DNA of 16,895 nt from BB31 sp964582525 (GCA_964582525.1 CAZOSP010000087.1:1-16895); one strand, 5' to 3'. Shown: positions 1-8,461, counted from the stretch's first letter. Notes: generated by a model not told the origin, from the letters alone. Translations and numbers: made by a program.

Positions 1-374
1 AGTGAGTTAGAACTGTAGTTTCTTGAAAAAAGCGACTGCTTTATCTGCATAATGGCTATAAAAACATTAAATATCAAACAGTTATTTTTTGTCGTGTACT
101 ATGATTTTTTACATAAGCTGTTTTTATAACTTACAGGATACCTCGCTATGCGTATATACTACCCTGCCTGAAACCTGCGCTCAAGAATTTTGATTAAGTT
201 CTTAAAATACAAGTCTTTACAGCGAACTTGATAAAGCAAAAAAGGTGGTTTCTGGCAGGTATGCGTATAGGTTCTCACAGAGGCATTCGCACGGTCAGGT
301 TGTCGGATTTTCGATGCAGGGTGCCTGGCACTCCAAAATCGGAAAAATTGACCGCCCAGCAGTATCATAGAGAT
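1..374. other. Gene-free leader region
   Basis: I see no convincing gene here. The left third is strongly AT-rich. The short open frames on both strands (about 70 codons) have no recognisable protein motif and no ribosome binding site. A 10-base string, TATGCGTATA, occurs near 147 and again near 260, probably by chance. The upstream neighbour lies outside the window, so this may be the intergenic region of a divergent or upstream gene. Confidence 0.5.
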
Positions 375-403
375 TTTAGACAAATGACTGAAACTGCTAT
401 AAA
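375..403 (+). promoter_or_regulatory. Probable sigma-70 promoter of the rubrerythrin-like gene
   Basis: The -35 box TTTAGA (375-380) matches the consensus at four of six positions. It is followed by a 17-base spacer and the -10 box TATAAA (398-403, five of six), with an extended TG at 395-396. Transcription would start near 410. This excludes the in-frame ATG at 404 as the start codon and leaves a leader of about 57 bases before the ATG at 467. Confidence 0.5.
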
Positions 404-466
404 GTGCTTGAAAGGAGTATTTGCATTCCTATAAAAAGCTATATTTCATTTAATGAGGAAATGAGT

Positions 467-976
467 ATGAATACTGAGCATCCAGAAGGCAGTGGTTACG
501 AGCGTATTAAGTCAAAAACAACATTGCGCGAGGTGCTGGAAACTGCCAGTTCTTTTGAAAAGACGGCGTTTGAGTTTTATAGCAGTTTAAGCGGGCGTGT
601 GAGTAAACGCTTGCGTCCTTTGGTAGAAGAATTGGCAAAAGAGGAGCAGGGGCATTTTGATATGTTTAGTCAGCTTAGTCAGCGTAATGATGTGCAAGCA
701 CAGGTGTCACTCAAGGTACGCACACCGCCTAGCGATCATAAGTTTTCGGATTACATCCAAAAGCCCGACTTGGGGGAAAATCCGGATGATCAGGCGATTT
801 TGCAATATGCCATGGGGCGCGAGCAAGCGGCCATGGAGCAGTACAGCAGTTTGGCAGAGGAGGTGCCAGAGGGCGCGATTAAAGAATTGTTCACCTTTCT
901 CGCGCATGAGGAGTTAGAGCATAAAAAAGAGCTGGAAAAACGCTATTATGAGATTGTACATAGTGGCGGTGTGTAG
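467..976 (+). CDS. Rubrerythrin-type ferritin-like diiron protein
   Basis: A 169-residue four-helix-bundle protein with the complete rubrerythrin diiron signature: E31-x6-Y38, E60-x2-H63, E119-x6-Y126 and E149-x2-H152. No C-terminal rubredoxin domain (paired CxxC) is present, so this is the short ferritin-like form. Family members reduce peroxide or handle iron in the cytoplasm; which applies here cannot be read from the sequence. The start at 467 is chosen because GAGGA at 455-459 sits seven bases upstream; the ATG at 461 is too close to that site, and the ATG at 404 overlaps the promoter. The gene is monocistronic and ends in a terminator shared with clpX, which converges on it. No cysteines or signal peptide are evident. 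Family assignment is firm; the physiological role is not. Confidence 0.85.
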   Translation: MNTEHPEGSGYERIKSKTTLREVLETASSFEKTAFEFYSSLSGRVSKRLRPLVEELAKEEQGHFDMFSQLSQRNDVQAQVSLKVRTPPSDHKFSDYIQKPDLGENPDDQAILQYAMGREQAAMEQYSSLAEEVPEGAIKELFTFLAHEELEHKKELEKRYYEIVHSGGV

Positions 977-1006
977 GCATTGCTGAGGACATCAGTCCTG
1001 TTATAC

Positions 1007-1047
1007 GAAAAAACCTGATAGATTTTAAAACCTATCAGGGTTTTTTT
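1007..1047. terminator. Bidirectional intrinsic terminator
   Basis: An A-tract (1008-1013) is followed by CCTGATAG (1014-1021), a ten-base loop, the exact complement CTATCAGG (1032-1039), one G and seven T's (1041-1047). The A-tract and T-tract flank the stem, so it can end transcription from both the rubrerythrin-like gene (+) and clpX (-). The ClpX stop codon begins only four bases further right. Confidence 0.9.
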
Positions 1048-1050
1048 ACT

Positions 1051-2337
1051 TTACATGGCGCTGCTGGCAATTTTAGCTTTTTCGCTTTGCTCAAACAGCA
1101 GAAGGGGCTTGGATTCGCCTTTGATGGTCGCTGCATCGACGATCACTTTGCTGACGCTGTCCATAGACGGCAGCTCGTACATGGTGTCGAGCAACACGTT
1201 TTCTAAAATAGAGCGCAGTCCACGCGCACCCGTATTGCGTTCCATTGCTTTTTTAGCGACCGCATGTAAAGCGTCTTCACGGAATTCTAATTCTGTGCCT
1301 TCCATTTCAAATAAACGCTGATATTGCTTGGACAGTGCGTTTTTGGGTTCGGTCAGAATTTGCATAAGCTGTGCTTCATCAAGTTCGTGTAATACTGCAT
1401 TAATGGGCAAGCGACCGACAAATTCGGGAATTAAACCGTAGCGTACTAAATCTTCTGGCTCAATGTCAGCCAAATATTTGCTTAAGTTTTTCTTATTGTC
1501 CTTATTTTTAACTTCAGCGGAGAAACCAATGCCGCTTTTCTCTGAGCGATCACGCACGACTTTATCCAAGCCTGCAAATGCACCGCCGCAGATGAATAGC
1601 ATGTTGGAGGTATCTACTTGCAAGAATTCTTGTTGGGGATGTTTGCGCCCGCCCTGCGGTGGGACTGAGGCAATAGTGCCTTCAATGAGTTTGAGTAATG
1701 CTTGTTGTACGCCCTCACCGGACACGTCACGGGTGATCGAAGGGTTGTCAGATTTGCGCGAAATTTTGTCGATTTCATCAATATAAACAATGCCGGTTTG
1801 CGCTTTTTCGACATCATAATCGCATTTTTGTAGCAATTTTTGGATGATATTCTCGACATCTTCGCCAACATAGCCGGCTTCGGTCAAGGTGGTGGCATCG
1901 GCAATAGTGAAAGGCACATTGAGTAAACGAGCCAGTGTTTCTGCCAACAGGGTTTTACCTGAGCCGGTAGGACCTATGAGCAGCACATTGCTTTTAGCCA
2001 GTTCAACATCGTCTTTTTTCAGGTCTGTTTCAACACGTTTGTAGTGGTTATACACAGCAACGGCGAGAATTTTTTTAGCATGTTCTTGACCTATCACATA
2101 ATCATCAAGCCATGCTTTGATTTCATGCGGGGTTGGTAAGGCACGTTGCTTACCGTTTTCTTCGCTTTCTTGAACTTCTTCACGAATAATGTCGTTACAG
2201 AGTTCAACGCATTCATCGCAAATAAACACAGAAGGTCCGGCGATTAATTTGCGTACTTCGTGTTGGCTTTTACCGCAAAAAGAGCAGTAGAGAAGGCGAT
2301 CATCGTCGCCAGATTTTCCTTTTTTGTCGTGACTCAT
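1051..2337 (-). CDS. clpX: ClpX, ATP-dependent unfoldase subunit of ClpXP
   Basis: A 428-residue AAA+ unfoldase that recognises tagged substrates and threads them into ClpP in the cytoplasm. The N-terminal zinc-binding domain has C18, C21, C40 and C43. The Walker A motif GPTGSGKT is at 122-129, the GYVG pore loop at 155-158, Walker B with YIDEID at 185-190, the RKH pore loop at 231-233 and the ClpP-docking IGF loop at 270-272. A sensor-2 GARGLRS motif lies near the C-terminus. Length and every key motif match the family. The start has AGGAG (2343-2347) just upstream. The gene follows clpP by 24 bases in the same operon. In Escherichia coli and many relatives lon comes next; here the operon ends at a terminator facing the rubrerythrin-like gene. 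Confidence 0.98.
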   Translation of the reverse strand: MSHDKKGKSGDDDRLLYCSFCGKSQHEVRKLIAGPSVFICDECVELCNDIIREEVQESEENGKQRALPTPHEIKAWLDDYVIGQEHAKKILAVAVYNHYKRVETDLKKDDVELAKSNVLLIGPTGSGKTLLAETLARLLNVPFTIADATTLTEAGYVGEDVENIIQKLLQKCDYDVEKAQTGIVYIDEIDKISRKSDNPSITRDVSGEGVQQALLKLIEGTIASVPPQGGRKHPQQEFLQVDTSNMLFICGGAFAGLDKVVRDRSEKSGIGFSAEVKNKDNKKNLSKYLADIEPEDLVRYGLIPEFVGRLPINAVLHELDEAQLMQILTEPKNALSKQYQRLFEMEGTELEFREDALHAVAKKAMERNTGARGLRSILENVLLDTMYELPSMDSVSKVIVDAATIKGESKPLLLFEQSEKAKIASSAM

Positions 2338-2361
2338 AGGGTACTCCTAATCCGCGTGCAT

Positions 2362-3012
2362 TTAAGTTTTGTCTTTTAAGGATACGTCTCGTTTATCCAT
2401 TATTTTATCGACTAAGCCATAAGCCAAGGCTTCTTCGGCATCCATAAAGTTATCGCGTTCAGTATCATTGGCAACTTGCTGTAAATCTTGCCCGGTATGT
2501 TTGGCTAAAATGCTGTTTAGACGCTCGCGGACTTTGAGGATTTCACGCGCATGAATATCAAAATCAGAAGCCTGTCCTTGAAAACCGCCTAGTGGTTGAT
2601 GAATCATCATGCGCGAATGCGGCAAGCAATAACGCTTTTTAGCTGCGCCTCCGGCAAGTAATAAAGCCCCCATGCTGGCGGCTTGCCCAATGCAAAGCGT
2701 ACTAATATCGGGTTTTATAAACTGCATGGTATCGTAAATCGCCATGCCTGCGGTGACAGACCCACCTGGGGAATTAATGTACAAATGAATGTCTTTGTCT
2801 GGATTTTCGGATTCCAGAAAGAGCAGTTGAGCGACGACCAGATTCGCCATGTAATCTTCAACTTGCCCAACCAAGAAGATGACACGCTCTTTGAGGAGGC
2901 GAGAGTAGATGTCGTAAGAACGCTCACCACGCGAGGATTGTTCAACGACAATAGGCACTAGACCGCCAGCATTAGTGATAGACGGCTGTGTGAGGGATGG
3001 AAAAAGGCTCAC
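2362..3012 (-). CDS. clpP: ClpP, ATP-dependent Clp protease proteolytic subunit
   Basis: Serine peptidase that forms the double-ring ClpP chamber fed by ClpX. With the GTG start chosen here the protein has 216 residues, and the catalytic triad is S113 (GQAASMGA), H138 (MMIHQP) and D187 (TERDN), two positions from the E. coli numbering. The glycine-rich NSPGGSV loop is at 80-86. The GTG at 3012 is preceded, six bases away, by GGAGAA (3019-3024), the best ribosome binding site available, and it leaves a 22-base gap after tig. An alternative ATG at 3048 would add twelve residues and overlap tig by 14 bases, but has no clear Shine-Dalgarno sequence. The first 15 or so residues would be propeptide or N-terminal-loop sequence, normally processed in this family. 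Function is certain; the exact start is not. Confidence 0.96.
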   Translation of the reverse strand: MSLFPSLTQPSITNAGGLVPIVVEQSSRGERSYDIYSRLLKERVIFLVGQVEDYMANLVVAQLLFLESENPDKDIHLYINSPGGSVTAGMAIYDTMQFIKPDISTLCIGQAASMGALLLAGGAAKKRYCLPHSRMMIHQPLGGFQGQASDFDIHAREILKVRERLNSILAKHTGQDLQQVANDTERDNFMDAEEALAYGLVDKIMDKRDVSLKDKT

Positions 3013-3034
3013 GTAGGGTTCTCCATGCAGTGGT

Positions 3035-4378
3035 TTACTGCTCTGCATTGTTTTCAGTTTCAGCATCAACGGGTGCGAGTTTCATAATTTCCGCAAAGGA
3101 ATAAAGCTTTTCTGTGACTGCCACATTTCCTAGCACCCAATCAACAACTTCATTCTCTAACACGCTGGCTTCAATCTCTTTCAGGTGTTCGGGATCGGAA
3201 TAAAACCAGGCTACTACGACTTCTGGGTCTTCGTAAGTGCTGGCGATGTCTTCTACCATTTCACGGATTTTTTCTGCTTTAGCGTGCAAGTTATTTTGCT
3301 TAATCACTTCAGCAACGAGGAGACCTAATTTGACGCGCTGTTCAGCATGATCAATGAATCGTTCCGCGCTCAAATCGATTTCTTCTATATTAACGCCTTG
3401 ATTAACAAGTTCTTTTTGCGCACTTTCTTTGAGTTGCAAGGCATCCGATTCAATCAATGAGCGAGGCGGTTTAATCGGGTTGTTTTCTAGCAATTTTTCT
3501 AAAACTTGTTGCTTTAAGTTGTTCTTTAGCGTTTTTGACAATTCACGTTGAAGATTTTCACGAATGTCGGTGCGGAAAGCCTCAAGACTACCTTCTTCTA
3601 TGCCGAGCGATTTAATGAATGATTCATCAAGTTCGGGTAAACGGGCTTCCTGCACGACTTTAGCGGTGACTTTGAAAGTGACGGGCTTGCCTGCCAGTTC
3701 TTGGCTTTTATAGTTATCGGGAAAGTGCAGATGTAGATCGCGTTGCTCATTTGCACTAATGCCAATAAGTCCTTCTTCAAAACCTTCAATTAAGCGTCCG
3801 CTGCCGAGTTCAAGTTGGTAATTGGTTGCCGAACTGCCGGCAAAAGATTCACTTTGATCCTCTAGGAAGCCTTCAAAATTAACGATAACCTGATCGCCTT
3901 TAGCCGCTGCGCGTTCAACGGTTACAAAGCTTTGTCTTTGTTTACGCAGTTTATTGATCATGTCATCAATATTTTCTTCTGCGACTTCGGCAACGGGTTT
4001 TTCGATACTTAAGCCTTCAAGACTGATTCCAATGTTTTGCGGATAAATCTCAAAAGTAGCGGTGAAAGAGATATGTTCGTCACTGTTGTCGTCTTTGCCA
4101 AATTCTATCGTAGGCATACCGGCAGGACGCAAGTTCTCTTGGGAAACTGCGTTTTGCAAGCTTTCGTTGGTGAGTTCACCCAATACTTCTTCACGCACCT
4201 GCTCGCCGTAACGCTGTTGGATAACGCGCACCGGCACTTTGCCGGGGCGAAAGCCATTAATGCGGCTTTTACGGGCTAAATCTTTTAAGCGAGTTTGTAT
4301 TTCTTCATCAACGCGGGCGCGGGGTACGCCAACAGTCATGCGACACTCAAGGTCATTGATTTCAACGGATACCTGCAT
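3035..4378 (-). CDS. tig: Trigger factor, ribosome-associated chaperone
   Basis: A 447-residue trigger factor, which binds ribosomal protein L23 at the tunnel exit and shields nascent chains. The ribosome-docking signature GFRPGKVP is at 42-49. An FKBP-type prolyl isomerase domain follows at about 160-245 (GDQVIVNFEG through PVTFKVTAKVV), then a long helical C-terminal arm. It is slightly longer than the E. coli protein (432). The start ATG has AAGAGG six bases upstream. It is the first protein gene of the tig-clpP-clpX block, 71 bases after the tRNA-Leu gene on the same strand. I see no strong promoter in that gap, so it could be cotranscribed with the tRNA or use a weak local promoter. The C-terminus is rich in glutamate (AETENNAEQ). 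Confidence 0.97.
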   Translation of the reverse strand: MQVSVEINDLECRMTVGVPRARVDEEIQTRLKDLARKSRINGFRPGKVPVRVIQQRYGEQVREEVLGELTNESLQNAVSQENLRPAGMPTIEFGKDDNSDEHISFTATFEIYPQNIGISLEGLSIEKPVAEVAEENIDDMINKLRKQRQSFVTVERAAAKGDQVIVNFEGFLEDQSESFAGSSATNYQLELGSGRLIEGFEEGLIGISANEQRDLHLHFPDNYKSQELAGKPVTFKVTAKVVQEARLPELDESFIKSLGIEEGSLEAFRTDIRENLQRELSKTLKNNLKQQVLEKLLENNPIKPPRSLIESDALQLKESAQKELVNQGVNIEEIDLSAERFIDHAEQRVKLGLLVAEVIKQNNLHAKAEKIREMVEDIASTYEDPEVVVAWFYSDPEHLKEIEASVLENEVVDWVLGNVAVTEKLYSFAEIMKLAPVDAETENNAEQ

Positions 4379-4449
4379 GATTACCTCTTAACAACACCTC
4401 ATGGGGGGAAGGTTTAAAGTTTTAACAGTGGATAGAAGAACGGAAAGCG

Positions 4450-4534
<85 letters not shown>

Positions 4535-4605
4535 TTATTTTTGGGTTTTGTTTGTCGTTTTGTCTCAATAGACGACATCGCGGCTAAACGCTAAACAAGT
4601 CTGCT

Positions 4606-4611
4606 AGTATA
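4606..4611 (-). promoter_or_regulatory. Candidate -10 box for the tRNA-Leu gene
   Basis: On the minus strand TATACT (five of six matches) lies 71 bases before the tRNA 5' end, inside the 207-base gap between the tRNA and the transglutaminase-like gene. The best -35 at a 16-17 base spacing matches only three of six positions, so this is a weak call. The tRNA needs a promoter somewhere here, because the preceding gene's 3' end is at 4742. Confidence 0.3.
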
Positions 4612-4741
4612 AAGCTTAATTTCAAAACGATAAAGGGTTTATCTTAACTTTAGGTATAAAAGATGGGTTTTTAATTCACTGCTAGTGGCTTGCAAGTCTG
4701 TTTGCAGGCGGTTTACAAGCGGTTAGCCATGCCAAAAACGC

Positions 4742-5623
4742 CTATTCTTTTAAGCGATCCACATCCACTGCCACCGCTAGGCTATGCGTTCCGCCGCCAA
4801 ACACAATGCCTTTTAGCGGTGTCACATCGCCAAAATCGCGTCCCCAGGCGGTGGTGATGTGCTGATGCGCGGGAACTTGGTTATTGGTGGGATCAAAATC
4901 AACCCAGCCTTGTTCCGGAAGGTACACCGCAAACCACGCATGTGAGGCATCTACGCCTTGCAATTTAACCTGTCCGGGTGGCGGCAGGGTTTCCAGATAA
5001 CCGCTCACATAACGTGCTGCTAAACCCAAACAGCGTAAGCTGGCGATGGCTAAATGCGCAAAGTCTTGACAGACGCCATTGCGCTGGGCAAACACTTCCG
5101 CCAGCGGTGTGACAATGGTGGTGGAGTTTGGATCGTACTTAAAATCATGGAAAATCCGCCCCATCAATTCACACACGGCTGCCAGCAAGGGACGCTTGGG
5201 GGTAAAAGATTGCAAGGCGTACTCACGCAATTCGGGCAAAAATTCGATAAAAGGCGAGCGCAGGCAATAACGTCGCGCTTCGAGACCGACATTGCTGGTG
5301 TCTTGCTCCAGTTGTTGTCGGATGTCTTCCCAAGCGGGCGAGAGATTGGGCAGCGGTAAAACATCAAGCGGTGTCAGTTGAATCTCACTGACCGAAGTGA
5401 TTTTTAAGGCTTTGTGCGCCGTTTCTACGGCAAAATAATCAATCCAATTTCCAAAAAAATCTTGTCGCTGGCTTCGCACAATGGGCGTGGGTTCGATGTC
5501 TAAATGATGGTTTTTGCACATTTGAATCGAGGTATTGCGCGGACGCAAGCAAGCGAGGTTATGGCACAAGGCTACAGGGTCTTGATAGCTGTAGTGGGTG
5601 CGGTGCGTAACGCGGTATTTCAT
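4742..5623 (-). CDS. Transglutaminase-like cysteine protease family protein
   Basis: A 293-residue protein. Residues 1-80 resemble the bacterial transglutaminase-like N-terminal domain (opening MKYRVTHRTHYSY). The papain-fold transglutaminase core carries the catalytic Cys185 (RNGVCQDFAHL), His228 (DASHAWFAVYLP) and Asp244 (WVDFDPTN). Bacterial members more often hydrolyse or exchange amide and isopeptide bonds than crosslink proteins; the substrate is unknown. No signal peptide, so it is probably cytoplasmic. Its ATG overlaps the stop of the upstream ATP-grasp gene in an ATGA (5620-5623), and GGAGG lies seven bases upstream, so the two are translationally coupled and probably act together. 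The same partnership is known from bacterial amidoligase neighbourhoods (COG1305 with COG2307/COG2308). Confidence 0.9.
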   Translation of the reverse strand: MKYRVTHRTHYSYQDPVALCHNLACLRPRNTSIQMCKNHHLDIEPTPIVRSQRQDFFGNWIDYFAVETAHKALKITSVSEIQLTPLDVLPLPNLSPAWEDIRQQLEQDTSNVGLEARRYCLRSPFIEFLPELREYALQSFTPKRPLLAAVCELMGRIFHDFKYDPNSTTIVTPLAEVFAQRNGVCQDFAHLAIASLRCLGLAARYVSGYLETLPPPGQVKLQGVDASHAWFAVYLPEQGWVDFDPTNNQVPAHQHITTAWGRDFGDVTPLKGIVFGGGTHSLAVAVDVDRLKE

Positions 5624-8304
5624 GCTTGCGCCTCCACTTGCTCGTTGTCATTTTCAAAAGGCACAAGCTGATGCGGCGTTTCTGTGTGGCTGAAGTAGCT
5701 ATTGGTGAGTGCATCAGAGATGGCCGGCAGCAGATGGTTGAGGCGCACTAAAAGCTGATCCAGTTGTGCGCGAAAAGCCCCTCTTCCCACGCGCTGCGTG
5801 GCACTGTCGCCGCCATGCTCGGCGTGCGCACTCAGCACCTGCGGATCGGCGAGACGCACCTGCGTCAAAGCCTCCAATAATAGGCGTTCTTCTTGGCTTT
5901 TGTAGGCGAACACATTATCACGCGGCAAATTGCTGATGTAATACTGCAAACGCTCTAGCTGATAGCTCAAGGCGCGCGGATTGGTTTCATCTTGCAGCAA
6001 CAAATCCAGCGTTGGCACAATACTAATCTGTGTGCGATAACGGCTACGATACGTCATCAAGCTATCGCAAATCAGCAGTAATTGTTCTAGCAACAAGGGT
6101 TCATGGCTTGTTACCTGATGCTGTGCGGGTACGCCGCACAGGGTGGCGCGTAACAAATAGGTGGTCAGTTGTGCGCGTTCTAAGCGTCGCCCGATGATTA
6201 AAAACTGCCAACCCTGTCCCTGCGTCATATTTTCCTGACTTAAGCCATTAAAGGCGGCGAAAATGGTGACTAACTGATTTAAGCTATCCAAAGCGGGATA
6301 CAAAATATCGCTGCTGGTATCGGTAAAAAAAGAATGTAGTCCGGACAACTGCGTTTGCCGCTGTGATAAGGCGGTCAGCTTGTCTTCTACTTCATTAAAC
6401 ACGCGCCAGATGTCGGGTGACAAACGCTCGCGCACGGCGCGCGCCGCGAACAACAAAGCATTCAGCACAAAGGCTAAACTACCGGCACGTTGTGCGTCTA
6501 AAAACACTGACATCAGTTCGTCTTCAGGGGCTTGCAAACAAGCCTCGCTGCCTTCACCGATAAAACCCGGATAAGTTTCGGTCATCGCCGTTAATGCGCG
6601 TAATAAGCTATGCAAACTGCTGTTATCGGTTTCTAGTTGCTCAGGCGGCTCGGTTAAATAACGCAGCAATGTGCGCAACAAGCGTGTAATGCTCTCGCCG
6701 CGCTCGGCGTAACGCCCTAACCAAAATAGATTTTCTGCCACCCGGCTGGGCAACTCGCCGCGCCCGACCACAAAATGACTCACGCTATCAGTCGCCGGCA
6801 ACAAACTGACTTGGCTCTCCGGCTCCGAAGCCAGCACCCAAGTGTCTTTAGTCAAGCCGCCGTCCTGATCGGAAATCACCATTTGCTCAAAAGCCGGTGC
6901 GACGCGGGTCAAACCGCCCGGCATCACCAGCACATCGGTTTCGCTGCGCAGCGCGAAAGTACGCAGCACCATCTGCCGCGGTTCCAAACGATCACCGACA
7001 AACACCGGCGTTTGCGAGCGCGTCACCTGCTGCTGTCCAACATACATGTGCGGGCGCGCTAAAATGCGCTGGCGCAGGCTCTCCAACTGAATATTATTCA
7101 ACGTTTCGCCATGAATCGCCGCCTCTCCTGAGAGCGGCTGCACATTTTTAATCAGCAAGGTTTTCAAATTTGCCAGCACATACTCGCATTCATGGGGGCG
7201 ACCGCACCACAGCGTTGGCGGCGAAGGCAACAATAAGTCTTCGCCGAGAAAATGCTGCGCCAACTGCGGCATAAACTGCATAAGCCCGCGATGCTCTAAG
7301 ACTCCGGTGCTGGTCGTGTTAATCACCACCACCTGACGCAAACGCACTGCTTGCAGCAATCCCGCTACGCCGTATATAGACGACGGATCAAGCTCCAGCG
7401 GATCACTCAGTGCGCCCGCCATGCAATTTAATATGACATCCACTGGCTGCAAACCATCTAAGGTTTTCAGCCACACATGCCCATTGCGCACGGTTAAATC
7501 CGCGCCTTGCACTAGGGTGTAACCTAAATACTTGGCTAAATACGCATGTTCAAAATAATTCGGCGTTCCCGCCCCCTGCGTTAATACAACAATCCGCGCA
7601 TCATCGTGTCGTCGCCAGGCTAGATTGTGCAGCATGTGCCGCAAGCTGCGGAAAAATAACGCGAGGCGATGCACATGCGCATCACGAAACAGGCTGGGCA
7701 GTACCCGCGATAACACAATGCGGTTTTCCAGTGCGTAACCAGCCCCCGGCGGGGCTTGCGTGCGATCCCCTACGAGATAAAAACTGCCATCCGGGGCACG
7801 CGCCAAATCTGCCGCATAAAAATGTAAAAACTGCCCGCCTGGGGTGGGAACGCTGGTGCAGGCGCGTTGAAAGCCTGGGTAATCATAAATTAACTCCGGC
7901 GGCAGCAGATTTTTACGAAACACTTCGCCGCGACCGTAAATATCCTTGAGCAGCGCATTAAGCAATTCCAAACGCTGCGCGATGCCGCGCTCAATCGTTA
8001 GCCAATCGCTGCTTGACATCAGCAGCGGAATCGGATCAAGCTGCCAGGGACGTTCTGCCTTATCGCTGTCTAGGCTGTAGGTCACGCCACTTTCGCGCAA
8101 CAAACGATAGCTTTCGCGCTGGCGACTTTGCAGCTCACTCCAGCCCATACGCTGCAAGGCATCAACGAGGTAACGCCAATGCTCGCGTGGCTGATTAGGC
8201 GCGGCGCACATTTCATCAAAATGTGTGCTAAGGCAGGCGTAGTCGCTGAGTTGCCAAACGGCATGAGGATTTGCGACAAGCGGCGTTACAGGATTGGTTG
8301 GCAT
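5620..8304 (-). CDS. Circularly permuted ATP-grasp / alpha-E domain fusion (COG2308-COG2307 type)
   Basis: An 894-residue fusion. Residues about 60-500 are a circularly permuted ATP-grasp domain (DUF404/DUF407 type): GDRTQAPPGAGYALENR at 179-195, an NYFEHAYLAKYLG block at 249-261 and LGEDLLLPSPPTLWCG at 353-368. Residues from about 519 form the all-helical alpha-E domain (DUF403), opening with SRVAENLFWLGRYAERGE. ATP-grasp enzymes of this class are predicted amide or peptide ligases; no substrate is known. At 290-300 and 322-334 this copy departs from the family pattern as I remember it (see findings). The ATG at 8304 is chosen because a strong promoter lies at 8341-8370, so the upstream in-frame ATG at 8406 would not be transcribed. 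The ribosome binding site (GGGAA) is modest. It is the first gene of the leftward arm and is coupled to the transglutaminase-like gene by a four-base overlap. Confidence 0.9.
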   Translation of the reverse strand: MPTNPVTPLVANPHAVWQLSDYACLSTHFDEMCAAPNQPREHWRYLVDALQRMGWSELQSRQRESYRLLRESGVTYSLDSDKAERPWQLDPIPLLMSSSDWLTIERGIAQRLELLNALLKDIYGRGEVFRKNLLPPELIYDYPGFQRACTSVPTPGGQFLHFYAADLARAPDGSFYLVGDRTQAPPGAGYALENRIVLSRVLPSLFRDAHVHRLALFFRSLRHMLHNLAWRRHDDARIVVLTQGAGTPNYFEHAYLAKYLGYTLVQGADLTVRNGHVWLKTLDGLQPVDVILNCMAGALSDPLELDPSSIYGVAGLLQAVRLRQVVVINTTSTGVLEHRGLMQFMPQLAQHFLGEDLLLPSPPTLWCGRPHECEYVLANLKTLLIKNVQPLSGEAAIHGETLNNIQLESLRQRILARPHMYVGQQQVTRSQTPVFVGDRLEPRQMVLRTFALRSETDVLVMPGGLTRVAPAFEQMVISDQDGGLTKDTWVLASEPESQVSLLPATDSVSHFVVGRGELPSRVAENLFWLGRYAERGESITRLLRTLLRYLTEPPEQLETDNSSLHSLLRALTAMTETYPGFIGEGSEACLQAPEDELMSVFLDAQRAGSLAFVLNALLFAARAVRERLSPDIWRVFNEVEDKLTALSQRQTQLSGLHSFFTDTSSDILYPALDSLNQLVTIFAAFNGLSQENMTQGQGWQFLIIGRRLERAQLTTYLLRATLCGVPAQHQVTSHEPLLLEQLLLICDSLMTYRSRYRTQISIVPTLDLLLQDETNPRALSYQLERLQYYISNLPRDNVFAYKSQEERLLLEALTQVRLADPQVLSAHAEHGGDSATQRVGRGAFRAQLDQLLVRLNHLLPAISDALTNSYFSHTETPHQLVPFENDNEQVEAQA

Positions 8305-8340
8305 GATTGAAAGTTCCCAATAGAATGGAATTAGCTGCGC

Positions 8341-8370
8341 ATTGTAGAGACTTTTGTTTGATAATGGCAA
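8341..8370 (-). promoter_or_regulatory. Probable sigma-70 promoter of the ATP-grasp/alpha-E operon
   Basis: On the minus strand the -35 box TTGCCA (8370-8365, five of six) and the -10 box TACAAT (8346-8341, five of six) are separated by 18 bases. Transcription would start near 8334, giving a leader of about 30 bases before the ATG at 8304. It lies in the divergent gap between the two arms of the cluster. I could not find an equally good promoter for the rightward arm. Confidence 0.55.
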
Positions 8371-8372
8371 GT

Positions 8373-8418
8373 ATTCGCGTTCGCGCCACAAAAAGACGTG
8401 GCGCAAACCCTACTGGCT
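8373..8418 (-). repeat. REP-like palindrome with GTAG head, copy 1
   Basis: On the minus strand a GTAG tetranucleotide (8413-8410) is followed by an 11-base stem, GTTTGCGCCAC and GTGGCGCGAAC, that pairs fully apart from one G-T, around an eight-base loop. The arms are at 8398-8408 and 8379-8389. The whole 46-base block recurs at 15268-15313 with a single substitution (8398 versus 15293). The head-plus-palindrome layout is that of repetitive extragenic palindromes mobilised by REP-associated tyrosine transposases. It lies in the divergent promoter region of the amidoligase cluster, between the leftward promoter and the glutamine amidotransferase start. Confidence 0.8.
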
Positions 8419-8461
8419 GCTACTCTGTACGCCCTCTTTACTCATTGTTAGGACCTACAAA

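Noticed and set aside
166..177. 12-base string GCCTGAAACCTG also found at 14599-14610
   Set aside because: Flanks do not match beyond the string, so it is not supported as a dispersed repeat.
159..434. Two overlapping open frames of about 70 codons on opposite strands
   Set aside because: No recognisable motif or binding site, and one overlaps the promoter of the next gene.
404..466. Earlier in-frame start for the rubrerythrin-like protein
   Set aside because: The ATG at 404 directly abuts the -10 box and has no binding site; the ATG at 461 is one base from the Shine-Dalgarno, while 467 is correctly spaced.
4689..4722. Three imperfect 11-12-base tandem units (cttgcaagtctg, tttgcaggcgg, tttacaagcgg)
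   Set aside because: Too short and diverged to call a repeat array or operator; could be chance in a short intergenic gap.
8305..8406. 34-residue N-terminal extension of the ATP-grasp/alpha-E protein
   Set aside because: It would be encoded across the promoter at 8341-8370 and into the REP-like palindrome, so it is very unlikely to be transcribed or translated.
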